Of a stretch of DNA of 64,000 nt, positions 42,910 through 53,740 are shown piece after piece. The notes under the pieces are model-generated. The model ran no database searches. It saw only the letters and a list, made by a program, of their open reading frames with translations, and was not told the origin of the DNA. The translations under genes were made by a program, and so were the position numbers. Origin of the DNA: Crambe crambe (taxonomy: Eukaryota; Porifera; Demospongiae; Poecilosclerida; Crambeidae); contig OZ004582.1 in assembly GCA_963924555.1 (NCBI GenBank), positions 7,254,001-7,318,000 on the forward strand. Direction: 5' to 3'. The stretch's first letter is position 1, and each line of letters starts with the position of its first letter.

Positions 42910-44116
42910 CAGGGTTTCATCTTCTGGGGGGTGCAGGGGGGAAGCTTCCCCCCAAACTAACCAACTTCCTCCCCCCCAAGGTTATTCAATATGAATACAA
43001 TAGTAATAATAACTGTTTATGTGTTTATGTGGCTCTATAATCTGTGTGGTTGGTGGGTGTGGTCCAATGCACCCCTGTTTACACTCCCCTACCTAATGAT
43101 GTCCGGTGCTCAGCTGGGTCCACCATGCACCCCTCAGATGCAGTGCCAGGGCCAGGTCAGGCCCCTAAGCTTTTGCAGGCCCCTCGGTAAAGAGGGGAGG
43201 GTGGCAGGTCAGTCTCCTCCCCTCAGATAGACGACCTCTACCTATGGGTTTATACTAATAATGGAAGTGTTCTATGCACATTAAACTGTCCCAATAATTA
43301 TGTGCATACTACAGGTGTGCAGCATACACACACTATAAGAGTGCAGTGTACACTTTCATTTTGCACACTACTATGATAGGTATGCAGTGTACACTAGATT
43401 GTCCCTATAAGAGTGCAGTGTACACTTTCATTTTGCACACTACTATGATAGGTATGCAGTGTACACTAGATTGTCCCTATAAGAGTGCAGTGTACACTTT
43501 CATTTTGCACACTACTATGATAGGTATGCAGTGTACACTAGATTGTCCCTATAAGAGTGCAGTGTACACTTTCATTTTGCACACTACTATGATAGGTATG
43601 CAGTGTACACTAGATTGTTCCTATATACGTATATGCATGCTATAAGAATGCAATGCACACTTTCATTTTTTTTCAGTGATCTATGAATTTAGGTATGGGT
43701 AACATGCAATTTTAATAATAGCTACGTACCACTACTTCGGGTATGGTGATGTAGCTACATGCTATGTATGGCTTGTTGGCTGGATATACAGAACAAAGAT
43801 GAATCTTATTTTCTTCCTTCATCCCTATACCTTTCTTTGCTTACTTTTTTAAGCTTCCTCCCTAAACAGCTCAAAAGCCCCAAGATATAAATATTTTATA
43901 GGCTACTCCCTTTGGTAACCACAGGTTGTTACATATATAAAGGGAAGTAATTAAGGATACTTCAGAGTAGTAAGCATTTTTGGCTTAGCGATTCGTGCGG
44001 GAGGGGGATGCCGCACCCCCCCCCCCTTCGCTGTGGCTTATGGCCACATGATCAGTGAGCTTTCCCCCTCCCCCCCCCCCCCCCCCCCCCAGGTGAAATT
44101 CCTAGATGAAACCCTG
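42910..44116. mobile_element. 1.2-kb non-autonomous DNA transposon with 5-bp target duplication
   Basis: The left end CAGGGTTTCATCTTCTGG and the right end (reverse complement CAGGGTTTCATCTAGGAA) share CAGGGTTTCATCT. Flanks are ATAGC at 42905-42909 and ATAGC at 44117-44121. The ends are C/G-run-rich and the middle holds a 72-bp minisatellite. There is no transposase. It resembles the element at 36150 in having CAG...CTG ends and a 5-bp duplication. Confidence 0.72.
43340..43625. repeat. 72-bp tandem repeat, about 4 copies
   Basis: The unit contains GTGCAGTGTACACTTTC, TTTGCACACTACTATGATAGG and ACTAGATTGTCCC. Copies are nearly identical. It lies inside the 42910-44116 element. Because 72 is a multiple of three it gives a repetitive open frame that is not a gene. 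Confidence 0.92.
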
Positions 44117-44219
44117 ATAGCCATACACACTTAGGTGTGGGCATAATTTTTAATAAGCATAATGGCTAGTATTTTTATCGTGTTTTGTTGTTAGCCAGAG
44201 TGATAAGACAGGAAGTTAA

Positions 44220-44626
44220 GACTAACCACCAGGAAGTTAAGATAGGTAATGAAATGCAGTAACACTAACCACCAGGAAGTTAAGATAGGTAGTGAAATGC
44301 AGTAACACTGACTACCAGGAAGTTACAGCTATGCTATACGAGTCAATTTTCTATTTCCTGTGGAACTGCGGTAATTAGCTAACCACACTGACTACCAGGA
44401 AGTTACAGCTATGCTATACGAGTCAATTTTCCATTTCCTGTGGAACTGCAGTAATTAGCTAACCACACTGACTACCAGGAAGTTACAGCTATGCTATACG
44501 AGTCAATTTTCCATTTCCTGTGGAACTGCAGTAATTAGCTAACCACACTGACTACCAGGAAGTTACAGCTATGGGTCAATTTTCCATTTCCTGTGGGAAT
44601 CTGCAGTAGTTAACTAACTACACTGA
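44220..44626. repeat. Tandem repeats around CCAGGAAGTTA, including four 80-bp units
   Basis: A ~54-bp unit (CCACCAGGAAGTTAAGATAGG) occurs twice at 44226-44320. An 80-bp unit beginning ACTGACTACCAGGAAG then starts at 44307, 44387, 44467 and 44547; the last copy is shortened. Confidence 0.9.
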
Positions 44627-45171
44627 TCATAGGTGTTGTGAAGCTAGTGAATAGCTAATTATGCATTAGACATCCAGTAAAAATACCGGTATATGAGTGA
44701 GGTACTCCTGAATCATTTTCTTCAGTAGCTGGGCGTATTGTGCCTGAAGGGCTGATCCAGGGGAGGGGGAATGGGATGGGGGCCTAGCTGAGCCCACCCC
44801 CTTTTGTAAATCATACAGCACTTTCTTATCCTCTCATCACTAGCTATAAATCTTGTATGTGGCACCGTAGTACCTATGGTGGCACTATGCAGGTACTTAA
44901 AGCGTGATTTGCCCCATCAATATCCTTCCTAGATCCACCTTTGGCTACAGTGCAAGTCCAATTACTGTTGTACAGGAAGACAGTAGCACTAAAAGTACTT
45001 TGCAGACATTCAGGGGTAAACCGTCAATAAATGAAGCAGCCTGAAATCATCCCCATTGCAAGTAAATGAGAGAACCACAACAAGATCAACGTCATATGGA
45101 AATGACACTGTACAAGCTTAAAAGAATCTCTTTTGTAGATTGTTGTTCCCTCCCCCCCATTCCATTACCAA

Positions 45172-45579
45172 GTGATGGAGACAATGTTCGAGGTATTAAC
45201 ACCAGGACACTTCTTAATTGGACGGCTGCTTGAAGCTATTCCAAACCCTGACATTTCAGATCAACCAATCTCATCATTGCGACGCTGGCAACTTTGTCAA
45301 TCACTTATTAAGCACTTTTGGCAGCAATGGTCAGCAGAATATCTTGTCACACTGCAGAAAGTCAACAAATGGCATCATCCTTCAAGAAACATATCCATTG
45401 GAGATATTATAACACTGCGAGAAGATGGAATGATTCCCACACAATGGCCACTTGCCAGGGTTGTCAAGGTGCATCCTGGACGAGATGGATTAGTCAGAGT
45501 TGTTACCGTGAAAACTAACAATGGAATATACACTCGACCTGTGAACAAAACTGTTGCATTATTACCTTGTGAGTCATAA
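45172..45579 (+). mobile_element. BEL/Pao retrotransposon remnant, C-terminal pol domain (DUF5641-type)
   Basis: An open stretch of 135 codons with LTPGHFLIGRLL, LRRWQLCQSLIKHFWQQW, EYLVTLQKVNKW, GDIITL and the end TRPVNKTVALLP. This order is typical of the domain that follows the integrase in BEL/Pao elements (known family LTPGHFLIG...RW...FW.RW.SEYL...RP...L). No integrase core, reverse transcriptase or LTR was seen on either side, so it is a 5'-truncated relic. The frame begins with GTG and has no proper start. Confidence 0.8.
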
Positions 45580-45894
45580 TAATTATTATTATTGTATGTT
45601 TATTTGATCACTAATTTGTTAATCACCCGATTAGCTAATTCTTTGCTCACTAGTTTGTTCTTGTTATTTTTTGTTTGTTTGTTTGTTTTGTTTTTGTTAA
45701 GACCATCCGGTCTTGGCCGGTGGTTATGTTTATGTCAGTTTCGTTTGGCAATGGTCGCCACACACACATTTATGGTCACGTCATGCATTGATTTAATTAG
45801 AGAGAGTAAAAGTAAAATTTTCTGAATAGTGCTATTTGCATGCTCTATAATCTGCTTTGATCTGAAAAGGAATCCTACAAATACCTTATCAATA

Positions 45895-46153
45895 ACTCCA
45901 AGATTGAGAGCACAGTGAATAAACAAGAGAAATCCAGTCCAATAGCGAGTATTTTTCTTAGTGGCTTGATCCTGTTCAACCAATGACTGCACTTCCCTTC
46001 AGGGATACGATAAAGACAGGGTCCAAGTAAGAGGAGAAGGGTGTAAGGAAGAAAGAAGAAAATGATAACTAATGAAGTGAATATTGCAAGGAGGAGATAC
46101 TTTGGGCATAAGTGGGGAACATTGCCATCTTTCCACCATGCAAATTTTTTATA
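45895..46153 (-). pseudogene. PBT family remnant: inverted piece of the membrane region
   Basis: Read on the minus strand it encodes the stretch from KFAWWKDGNVP through IFFFLPYTLLLLLGPCLYRIPEGKC to NTRYWTGFLLF. A roughly 25-bp deletion removes the DSYYAPY codons and shifts the frame. It lies head-on against a plus-strand 3' end at 46154. Confidence 0.85.
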
Positions 46154-46760
46154 CTGGAGAATTGATGCATTATTACCACACTATGCTATTTCTGGTCTTT
46201 TTTGTTTTGTTATTTAATGTTCTTAGCTAGCTACACTTTCAAGCCACAAGTAATCCATTAGCATGGAGCTCATACCTTTTCATCATTGATGCTTTCACAA
46301 GGCAGTTGTTATATTGTATGCATAATAGCTAGGTATCTTGAGTATGCAAGTTAACAAGAACATTAATTTTTATAAACTACAATCAATTTTCATAGTTAGG
46401 TATTATGGCTAACTTGGGAAAATGGGAATAAAGTTTGTGATTGAGGTGAAAGAGGTTGGTTTTTCTATTATTGTGAGAAAATATTGACCAAAGGAATCCT
46501 TCTCATTCGCCATGGTTCCTACTGTGAAGGAATTATATAGCTCTGAGATTCAACTTATAAAGATCAGAGCTCCTACTGAGAAGGTTCAACTTGTAAAGAT
46601 CAGTGCCTATCCATTAAGCTTAAGACTTGAAATTCTTATATGAAGTCTAATAATAAAGGTTTATGTGTGCTATCTGTGGTGCTGTATGTTTTTTTTATCA
46701 TTCAGCCTGTTATGCAGTAACTACCCTAGAGAAGGTGAAAATTGGTAAATATATTGGCAA
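46154..46760 (+). pseudogene. PBT family remnant: last codons plus 3' flank, duplicate of the gene D flank
   Basis: Starts at ACTGGAGAATTGA, the last codons (LEN, stop) of a PBT gene, and continues with sequence matching 34590-35150 (ATGCATTATTACCACACTATG, AGGTATCTTGAGTATG). The coding part is absent. Confidence 0.85.
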
Positions 46761-46888
46761 AATGAGGAGTGGTAGCTTACTGTAGTCACCCATGGGCCAG
46801 TAACAAGTGGCCTGAGGTGGCCTCTTCATCTAGAAGGTTGGTTTACAGCACTATAAAAAATAGGAGATATCCTAGCCTGAAATTCATA

Positions 46889-47007
46889 CACTGTAAAAAC
46901 GAAGTGTGTACTGCACACTAAATTGTCCCAATACACACACCAAAAACAAAAACAGTGTGTGTATTGGGACAAAATGGTGTGCAGTAAACACTTTTGTTTT
47001 TACAGTG
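46889..47007. mobile_element. 119-bp foldback element with TA flanks, copy 1
   Basis: A hairpin with ~55-bp arms: left CACTGTAAAAACGAAGTG, right the reverse complement ending TTTTTACAGTG. The sequences TTGTCCCAATACACACAC and GTGTGTATTGGGACAA face each other. Flanked by TA on both sides (46887-46888, 47008-47009). Confidence 0.75.
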
Positions 47008-47493
47008 TAGGATACACAAGGGTTCCTTGTTTCCTACTTGAAATAAGCCGTGCCCTTCGAAAATACACCAAGTTTCACTTGGAAACAAAAGGGAAATCTC
47101 TTATTGTTCATAGTGCAGGACAGTTAATCACTACTAAACGCACAACACTTCAGCACAAATAGGTACATAGTTCTCTCTATATGCAAAGTTACTAACTAAC
47201 TATAGAAATGCTATACTGGATTGTGGTAGAGTGGTCTTAATTAACAGGGAGGTGGTGGTATCATAGGGTGGTTTAATAAGACCATATGGCTACATAGCTA
47301 ATTCTTTAAAGATAGCTAGCTAGCTACATCAAGTTATTTATTCTATTCTGATGTTGATTTATTCATGTATACATAGTGAGCTATTGACTTTTTCTTCTCC
47401 CAAAGGTTTCATGTTTTTAGCCCATGGCTATAATAAATGAAATACAGTACCACAAGCAACAGTGTTATGCAGATAGGAATAAAGACATTGATA

Positions 47494-47603
47494 CACTATA
47501 AAATGAAAATGTGTAAATTGTCCCAATACACACACTAAAGACAAAACAGTGTGTGCATTGGGACAAAAAATGGTGTGCAGTAAACACTTTCATTTCTACA
47601 GCA
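47494..47603. mobile_element. Foldback element, copy 2
   Basis: Same layout as copy 1: ATTGTCCCAATACACACAC facing GTGTGTGCATTGGGACAA, with right arm TGGTGTGCAGTAAACAC. The ends are more diverged. It lies about 175 bp before gene E. Confidence 0.72.
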
Positions 47604-47779
47604 TATAATTATTTGAGCAGTGGATATGCAAACACCAATTTTTTGGGAGTAAGAAATGACATTGGGACTAAGAGTATATTGAATATAATTATTAGTGTTA
47701 ACTGATGTTATAAAAATCATGCACTGGCTGCATTGCTTTCATTTCATTGTATTTTTGCATGGTTAGCTACATACTTGAA

Positions 47780-50700
47780 ATGGAGGTAACACCAGAATCA
47801 AAATTATATCTTCTTTTCTTTCAAATATTGCTTTTAAGTACTCCAATTCAGAGTATTAACTATGTGAAGTCCAACGATTCCTCACACCATAACTGCCCTG
47901 GATCATTTCTCACCTTGGACGAGTATATTAATGACAGCACGAGATATTTCATAGCAGGGTCGACATTCATCTTTCTGCCAGGCAATCACAGCCAACAAAA
48001 TGCATTGAATATTTCAAACATATCCGATATAATCTGGAGGAGAAATGATAGCATATCAAATGATGTGATAATCTTAAACAGTGGTAGTCTCCACTGTTAT
48101 AATGTCACAAATTTCACCATTGAAGGACTGAACTTTGTAAGATCAACAAATGCTCCCATTTTTGCCTTCACAAGAAGTGCAATTCTCCTATCCAGTTTAG
48201 TGTTCCAAAGTAACACTGGTGATATGGCAACAACAGAGAGAGCAGTCCAATTGAATCACTCAAACATCATAATCATCAATACCTCCTTTGAAGGAATTAG
48301 AGGAGGAGCAGTCATGGCAACAGATCACTCCACTCTGACTCTGATAGATACTGCTTTTATTGGAAATGAAGCACCACCAAAAGGCAATAAGAGTATCGGA
48401 GGAGCAATATACTGTGTAAATAGCACCATAAATATGACAGGGAATAACTTTCTTAATAACAACCGTGCCAACTTGGAGGGAGGAGCTGTATACATATGGA
48501 GAGGGTCACTTATAATTACTGGAATTGCGAATTTCTCTGAAAATGAAGCAACCGTAGGAGGAGCTTTGTATTTAAGTGAATCACATGCACTAATCAATGG
48601 AACAGATATCAATTTCATTAAAAATGTTGCTAATCTTGGTGGAGGGTTGTATATCATAGATATTGAAACAATCTTTATATCTGCAGACTTCATAGAAAAT
48701 TCAGGGAACTATGGTATAATTGAACTACTAGAAACACGAATCGCTACATTCAGAAATATTAATATGACATGTAATGAAGGAGTGGCATTAGATATACATA
48801 AAACTCACGTTGATTTCAAAGGGATTAATTCTTTCTCGAAAAACAAGGACACTCGTCTTATGTATATTTCTGAAAGCACTATGTCATTCAATGGGAATAC
48901 AAATTTCTTAAACAATCAAGGAGGAATAATTTCAAGGGATAGCTCAATGGAGTTCAGTGGCAATACATTATTCTGTAACAACAGTGCACTCACTAATGGA
49001 GGGGCCATTAGCTCACAGAATGGGACTTTATCCTTCAGGGGAAGCACCTCATTCATCAGCAATAAGGCTCAAATAGATGGTGGTGCATTATATGCATTTA
49101 AAACGGAAGTTGCATTTTATGGTACTGCCAATTTTTCATCCAATTCAGCTCAAAGTGGTGGAGCTATGTATTTGACGAGTGGGTCAACTTTGTTTCTAGC
49201 TTCAATTCTTAATGTGTCTCACAACAATGCCACAGACTATGGAGGAGCGATATTTCACAAAGACATTGTCACACCCATTCAGTGCAATAAAAGGATAAGT
49301 AAAGAGAATGAACCCAAAGAGTTTCCAAACTGCTTTCTGCAGTTTGAAAGCAGAACACAACAAGCACAAGTAGCCATAAATTCGAACCTTAATTCAGCTG
49401 GAAAAGGTGGTAACTACTTATATGGAGGATTGCTGGATATGTGTTGGTTAAAAAGGGATGATAAAGGTGACAGCTCACCTTATGATTACTTAATGAGTAA
49501 GAGATACATACAAATATTATCACAAGATAATACATCATCAACTAAAGAAATTGAATCTGAACCTTTACGATTGTGTTTCTGCTATAATAACTCTTTACAT
49601 CATGACTGCAGCAAAATGAAAAGTATAGAAATTCAAAGAGGTCAAGTATTAGATGTGTCCCTTGTAGCTATTGGTCAAGGATGGAGCAATGTCTCTACTG
49701 ATGTAACAGCACTGGGTAAAAATATCAGATTCAGACACAACCAAACATTGCAAAACACTTCTCGGCAGTGTTCCAGTCTACAATACTCTCTTTATTCGAA
49801 ATCTGATCATGGAGAGTTGGAATTATATCCAAATGGTCCTTGTCGTGATACTGGATTAGCTAAAGCAGTTGTTCAAGTGACATTTCTACCATGTCCGAAT
49901 GGGTTCAGGCTAAGCGATGAAGAGTGTTTTTGTGATAAACGATTGAAGATATATGGTGTTCAGTGCATTATAGGGAAAGAAAATAATTTCATAAAAAGGA
50001 AGGAAACTGATACATTTTGGATGAGCATGTTAAAGAGTGGAAATGATTCTTATCTAGGCCTAATCTTGTACCATTCTTGTCCAGCTGACTACTGCACCTC
50101 AGACACAGTTGATATACCTTTGGATAACCTAGACACCCAATGTGCCTCTCATCGTACTGGAGTGCTATGTGGACAGTGTAGTGATAACTATAGCCTCAAG
50201 CTTGGCAGTTCAAGATGTGGACAATGTTCAAATCACTATTTAGGTCTATTAATCCCATTCGCATTGGCTGGAATAGTCCTCATAGCCTTTTTATCAGTTT
50301 TTAGGCTGACGGTTGCCTATGGAATGATCAACAGTTTGATACTCTATGCTAACATCGTACAAGTCAATAGAAGGCTATTTTTCCCTACTGATGCTGTCAA
50401 CGTTCTGACAGTCTTCATAGCCTGGTTGAACCTTGACCTAGGAATAGAGACATGCTTTTTTAATGGACTCGATGCATACATACAAACTTGGCTTCAGTTT
50501 GCTTTTCCATTTTACATCTGGATCTTAATCGGTTTGATCATTCTCACCAGCAGATACTCAATAACAGTGTCCAAATTAATAGGGACTAACCCCATTGCAG
50601 TCCTAGCTACACTCCTACTAATGTCATACAGCAGGATACTGCAGGTATCCATAGATGTATACACATTCGCTCGCTTGGATTACCCTAATGGCAAAAAAAC

Positions 50701-51427
50701 TGCATGGTGGAAAGATGGTAATGTTCCCTACTTATGTCCAAAGTATCTTCTCCTTGCAATATTCACTTCATTAGTTATCATTTTCTTCTTTCTTCCTTAC
50801 ACCCTTCTCCTCTTACTTGGACCCTGTCTTTATCGTATACCTGAAGGAAAGTGCAGTCATTGGTTGAACAGGATCAAGCCACTACTGGATTCTTACTATG
50901 CCCCGTACAAGAAAAATACTCGTTATTTTACTGGATTTCTCTTGCTTATTCGCCTTGCTCTCTATGTAGCAGTCACATATTCAAAGAGTCATGTCTATTA
51001 CTACAATAGCTTTGCTGCTATAACGATAACTTTTAGTGGAATTTTATTGACAAACTGGATCACTGGTAAGATATATAACAAAACATACATTAGTCTCATT
51101 GAAAGCTCGATATATATGAACCTCATTCTTTTGTCAGTTTTGTCTCTAACTCCTGCAAAAGGGACTAGACTGGTCTATGCACTAGTTGGAATAGTGTTTG
51201 TCACTATGATTGGCATCATATTGTATCAGTTTCAACATCTGTACTTAAAAAAGATAACTGAACACTGGACGATGAAAAAAGTATCCCACATCTTTCGAAT
51301 GAAATTTATTGCTTGTATGAAGAGGAAAGAAACAATCAATGATAATGTTACATCACCCACTACTACTTCATCAAAGAATGTTTCACAAACTGTAATAGAA
51401 TTACGAGAACCTCTACTGGAGAATTGA
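47780..51427 (+). CDS. PBT family gene E: variant ectodomain, 1215 residues
   Basis: Single open exon. ATG at 47780 is chosen because it aligns with the MEVT start of other copies; an in-frame ATG at 47747 would add 11 residues. The signal peptide (YLLFFQILLLS) is more diverged, and the Cys pair is broken (NCPGSF). It has only one GGAIYC coil, followed by coils missing from A, C and D: GGLYIIDIETIF, IIELLETRIATF, VALDIHKTHVDF and RLMYISESTMSF (about residues 290-395). After that it rejoins the family pattern, with the membrane region from about residue 823 and tail ELREPLLEN. The last ~200 bp are nearly identical to gene A. The leader module in front of A-D is not present here, so it is probably regulated differently. 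Confidence 0.85.
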   Translation: MEVTPESKLYLLFFQILLLSTPIQSINYVKSNDSSHHNCPGSFLTLDEYINDSTRYFIAGSTFIFLPGNHSQQNALNISNISDIIWRRNDSISNDVIILNSGSLHCYNVTNFTIEGLNFVRSTNAPIFAFTRSAILLSSLVFQSNTGDMATTERAVQLNHSNIIIINTSFEGIRGGAVMATDHSTLTLIDTAFIGNEAPPKGNKSIGGAIYCVNSTINMTGNNFLNNNRANLEGGAVYIWRGSLIITGIANFSENEATVGGALYLSESHALINGTDINFIKNVANLGGGLYIIDIETIFISADFIENSGNYGIIELLETRIATFRNINMTCNEGVALDIHKTHVDFKGINSFSKNKDTRLMYISESTMSFNGNTNFLNNQGGIISRDSSMEFSGNTLFCNNSALTNGGAISSQNGTLSFRGSTSFISNKAQIDGGALYAFKTEVAFYGTANFSSNSAQSGGAMYLTSGSTLFLASILNVSHNNATDYGGAIFHKDIVTPIQCNKRISKENEPKEFPNCFLQFESRTQQAQVAINSNLNSAGKGGNYLYGGLLDMCWLKRDDKGDSSPYDYLMSKRYIQILSQDNTSSTKEIESEPLRLCFCYNNSLHHDCSKMKSIEIQRGQVLDVSLVAIGQGWSNVSTDVTALGKNIRFRHNQTLQNTSRQCSSLQYSLYSKSDHGELELYPNGPCRDTGLAKAVVQVTFLPCPNGFRLSDEECFCDKRLKIYGVQCIIGKENNFIKRKETDTFWMSMLKSGNDSYLGLILYHSCPADYCTSDTVDIPLDNLDTQCASHRTGVLCGQCSDNYSLKLGSSRCGQCSNHYLGLLIPFALAGIVLIAFLSVFRLTVAYGMINSLILYANIVQVNRRLFFPTDAVNVLTVFIAWLNLDLGIETCFFNGLDAYIQTWLQFAFPFYIWILIGLIILTSRYSITVSKLIGTNPIAVLATLLLMSYSRILQVSIDVYTFARLDYPNGKKTAWWKDGNVPYLCPKYLLLAIFTSLVIIFFFLPYTLLLLLGPCLYRIPEGKCSHWLNRIKPLLDSYYAPYKKNTRYFTGFLLLIRLALYVAVTYSKSHVYYYNSFAAITITFSGILLTNWITGKIYNKTYISLIESSIYMNLILLSVLSLTPAKGTRLVYALVGIVFVTMIGIILYQFQHLYLKKITEHWTMKKVSHIFRMKFIACMKRKETINDNVTSPTTTSSKNVSQTVIELREPLLEN

Positions 51428-52990
51428 TACATACATAACTATTTTCCTTTTCTTCTTTATACAATGCACTTCTCTACATATTATATCTGCATTCACAGCA
51501 TTCTTGTAAATAATAATGAAAAGCACTGAAGTGCTAACCTTCAGCGCACACATAAGGCACCAAGTTTATAAGTCTGCGCATATATAATGTGTGTATGGTA
51601 GCTGTATCAGTGGTATATGTATTGTGTAGCTATTAATACAGTCTACATTTCATTTTAATTTGAGTCAGACATCTACAGCATTCATATGTACAGTCATGAT
51701 GCAATTATGATCAACCAGTTATAGGTCATAAGAGCACACACTGAACTGATTCAAGTGTAGCTGGCTGGTTTGACTCGACTCACGTCTTTTTGAGGAGGAA
51801 ATTTTGGGGAAGCAATCCTTCTTGGAGATATTTTTGCATTGGGAATTTCACAACTAAAGAGTGAGCTGAAGTGCACTACTTAAAGGTATAGTATAGCTAC
51901 TCTATAGTACCATATGAATAGTCTTTCCCAATCTGCAGTAGCTACGTACAGCTATGTATACAATTTGTCAATTGATCTATTCAGTGATTATAGTGTAAAG
52001 CAAACGGATTATCAAAACAACTTAAGATTAATCACTCCCAAGTGATATTATTTGTATGTATGCTTGTATACCAAGAATAGATAAGTTGAGTCAGCTCAGT
52101 GAAACTAATAATTTTATTAGCTATAACATAATATACAGTGAATTGGAGTTAGTTGTCCAAATGTAAAACACGATTCGATTGCAATAAAAACTTCTCTATT
52201 GAGGAAAACCCACACATTAATTCAGGAACAGCCTTAAGTTTACACAGATTTTGCATCTTGCTTGGTCTGCCAACTTGCAATACACTGTACACAGAAATAA
52301 ATAAATATTGATCATTTGACCTATTTAATGATCGTTGATAGTATAAAGTATTAGTGGCAATTCTGAGACGCTGAAGTGTGTTACTTAAACATGCATTGTA
52401 GCATGAATAGTCTTTGCAAAACATACACAGTTGGTCAACTGATCTATATTCAGTGGTCATAGTGCAAGGCAAACATGCATGATTAACACTTGCGAGTGAA
52501 TTATCATTTTAACTAAGTTACTTAATTGTGAAATTCCCAGTGCAAAAAATATCTCCAAGAACCAAAAGCAGTCTCCTCAAACAACTCATGACTCAGAGTC
52601 TGAGTGTAGCCAGTCTGTAGCTACACTTTAATCAGTATGTGCTCTTAGAGCCTCAGCTCCCTCATTGATTTTAGTAAAAACACAAACAAAGCTTAGGTGT
52701 GCCAGTCTATTAATAGAGAGACTCATTATGACAGCTGCTTAAGTTAGGCAACCTTTTTAATGGCACGCGCGCACACACACATACACACACACACTAGTTA
52801 GCTAGCTTTATGCAGACCAAGTTAGCTAGCTATTAAATGTAACTGGCTATATAGCTCTAAATGGTGGTTAATGCAGCTGGAAAGTCCTTGTGTTTTTGTT
52901 TTTGTTTTCGCATGCAGCATTGTTTTTGTGCTGATGAGAAACAGGAAATTTAATTGGTTTGGCCTATTCATTTCCACATCATGACTGTAT
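51232..52990. repeat. Segmental duplication, right copy: gene E 3' end plus flank
   Basis: Counterpart of 16290-18180. Differences are small apart from the GT/CA microsatellite block, which is inverted and shorter here. I see no gene in the flank. Confidence 0.9.
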
Positions 52991-53274
52991 AGATATGAAT
53001 AGAGGTCCGAGTCAAAGAAATGTAATAATAGCATAGACAGGAGTGAAATTTGGAGTGTTGTATATAGGCCTTGTTTGCTACTGGTTAGTGTGCATGTTCA
53101 GTAAACTAAGGTCAAAGGTCAATTTGCTATGACAACACTTCTGCTCCATTCTTATATACATATCATACCTATGAAAAAATGTAGTCGCATTCGTCAGCAA
53201 CAGTGAAATATCAGGTGAATTTCATTTCCCCCTAGTATATATGTATGATGGCATGTGAATGATATAGCCTCGTT

Positions 53275-53740
53275 CCCAGTTTGGGATGAGGAAGAGTTGA
53301 GTCATAGCTAATTGATAAGAAGAAGACCACATTGAGGCACTGATCCACGATAGAATAAGCATGCATCATCTGAAATCCACCAATCGGGTAGAATGAGAAT
53401 GAATCAGTACAGCATCATCTTAGTAGTGAAAATTCTACTAATACCAGAAGATTACGTCGAGTCCTTCACAGGAGGGAATTTTCAGGTTCACATTCCAGTA
53501 CACCATCTGCAGTCAATCATCCTAGTTTGGAGCATATCATCAATATGGCTTCTCGCAGTTCCAATCCTGGTAATTCACAACCCATTCATCCTAGTCTTAA
53601 TCTTGGTTACATGCCTACAAATAGTTCACTTCTTCTCTTCCTCTGTCCAGATCACATAGCCCCCCTTCTACTCAGACTGAAGTCATCGTAGTGGACAGCA
53701 ATTCTGACTAGGTACATATATACAGTACAATTTCATCCAA
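53275..53740 (+). pseudogene. RING ligase fragment 3: decayed copy of the large exon end
   Basis: Matches about 8800-9360 with many gaps: TGGGATGAGGAAGAGTTGAG, the TTACGTCGAGTCCTTCACAG stretch, ATCATCAATATGGCTTCTCG, and ACTGAAGTCATCGTAGTGGACAGC. Stops and frameshifts abolish coding. After 53740 it joins the sequence 3' of the RING stop codon (about 11706). Confidence 0.85.

Noticed and set aside
43346..43645. Repetitive 99-codon open frame
   Set aside because: Follows from a 72-bp tandem repeat (multiple of three) inside a DNA element.
52149..52472. Minus-strand 107-codon frame, and its partner at 17358-17543
   Set aside because: Both lie in duplicated flank DNA; the frame is not kept between copies (including 54182-54403) and shows no known motif.
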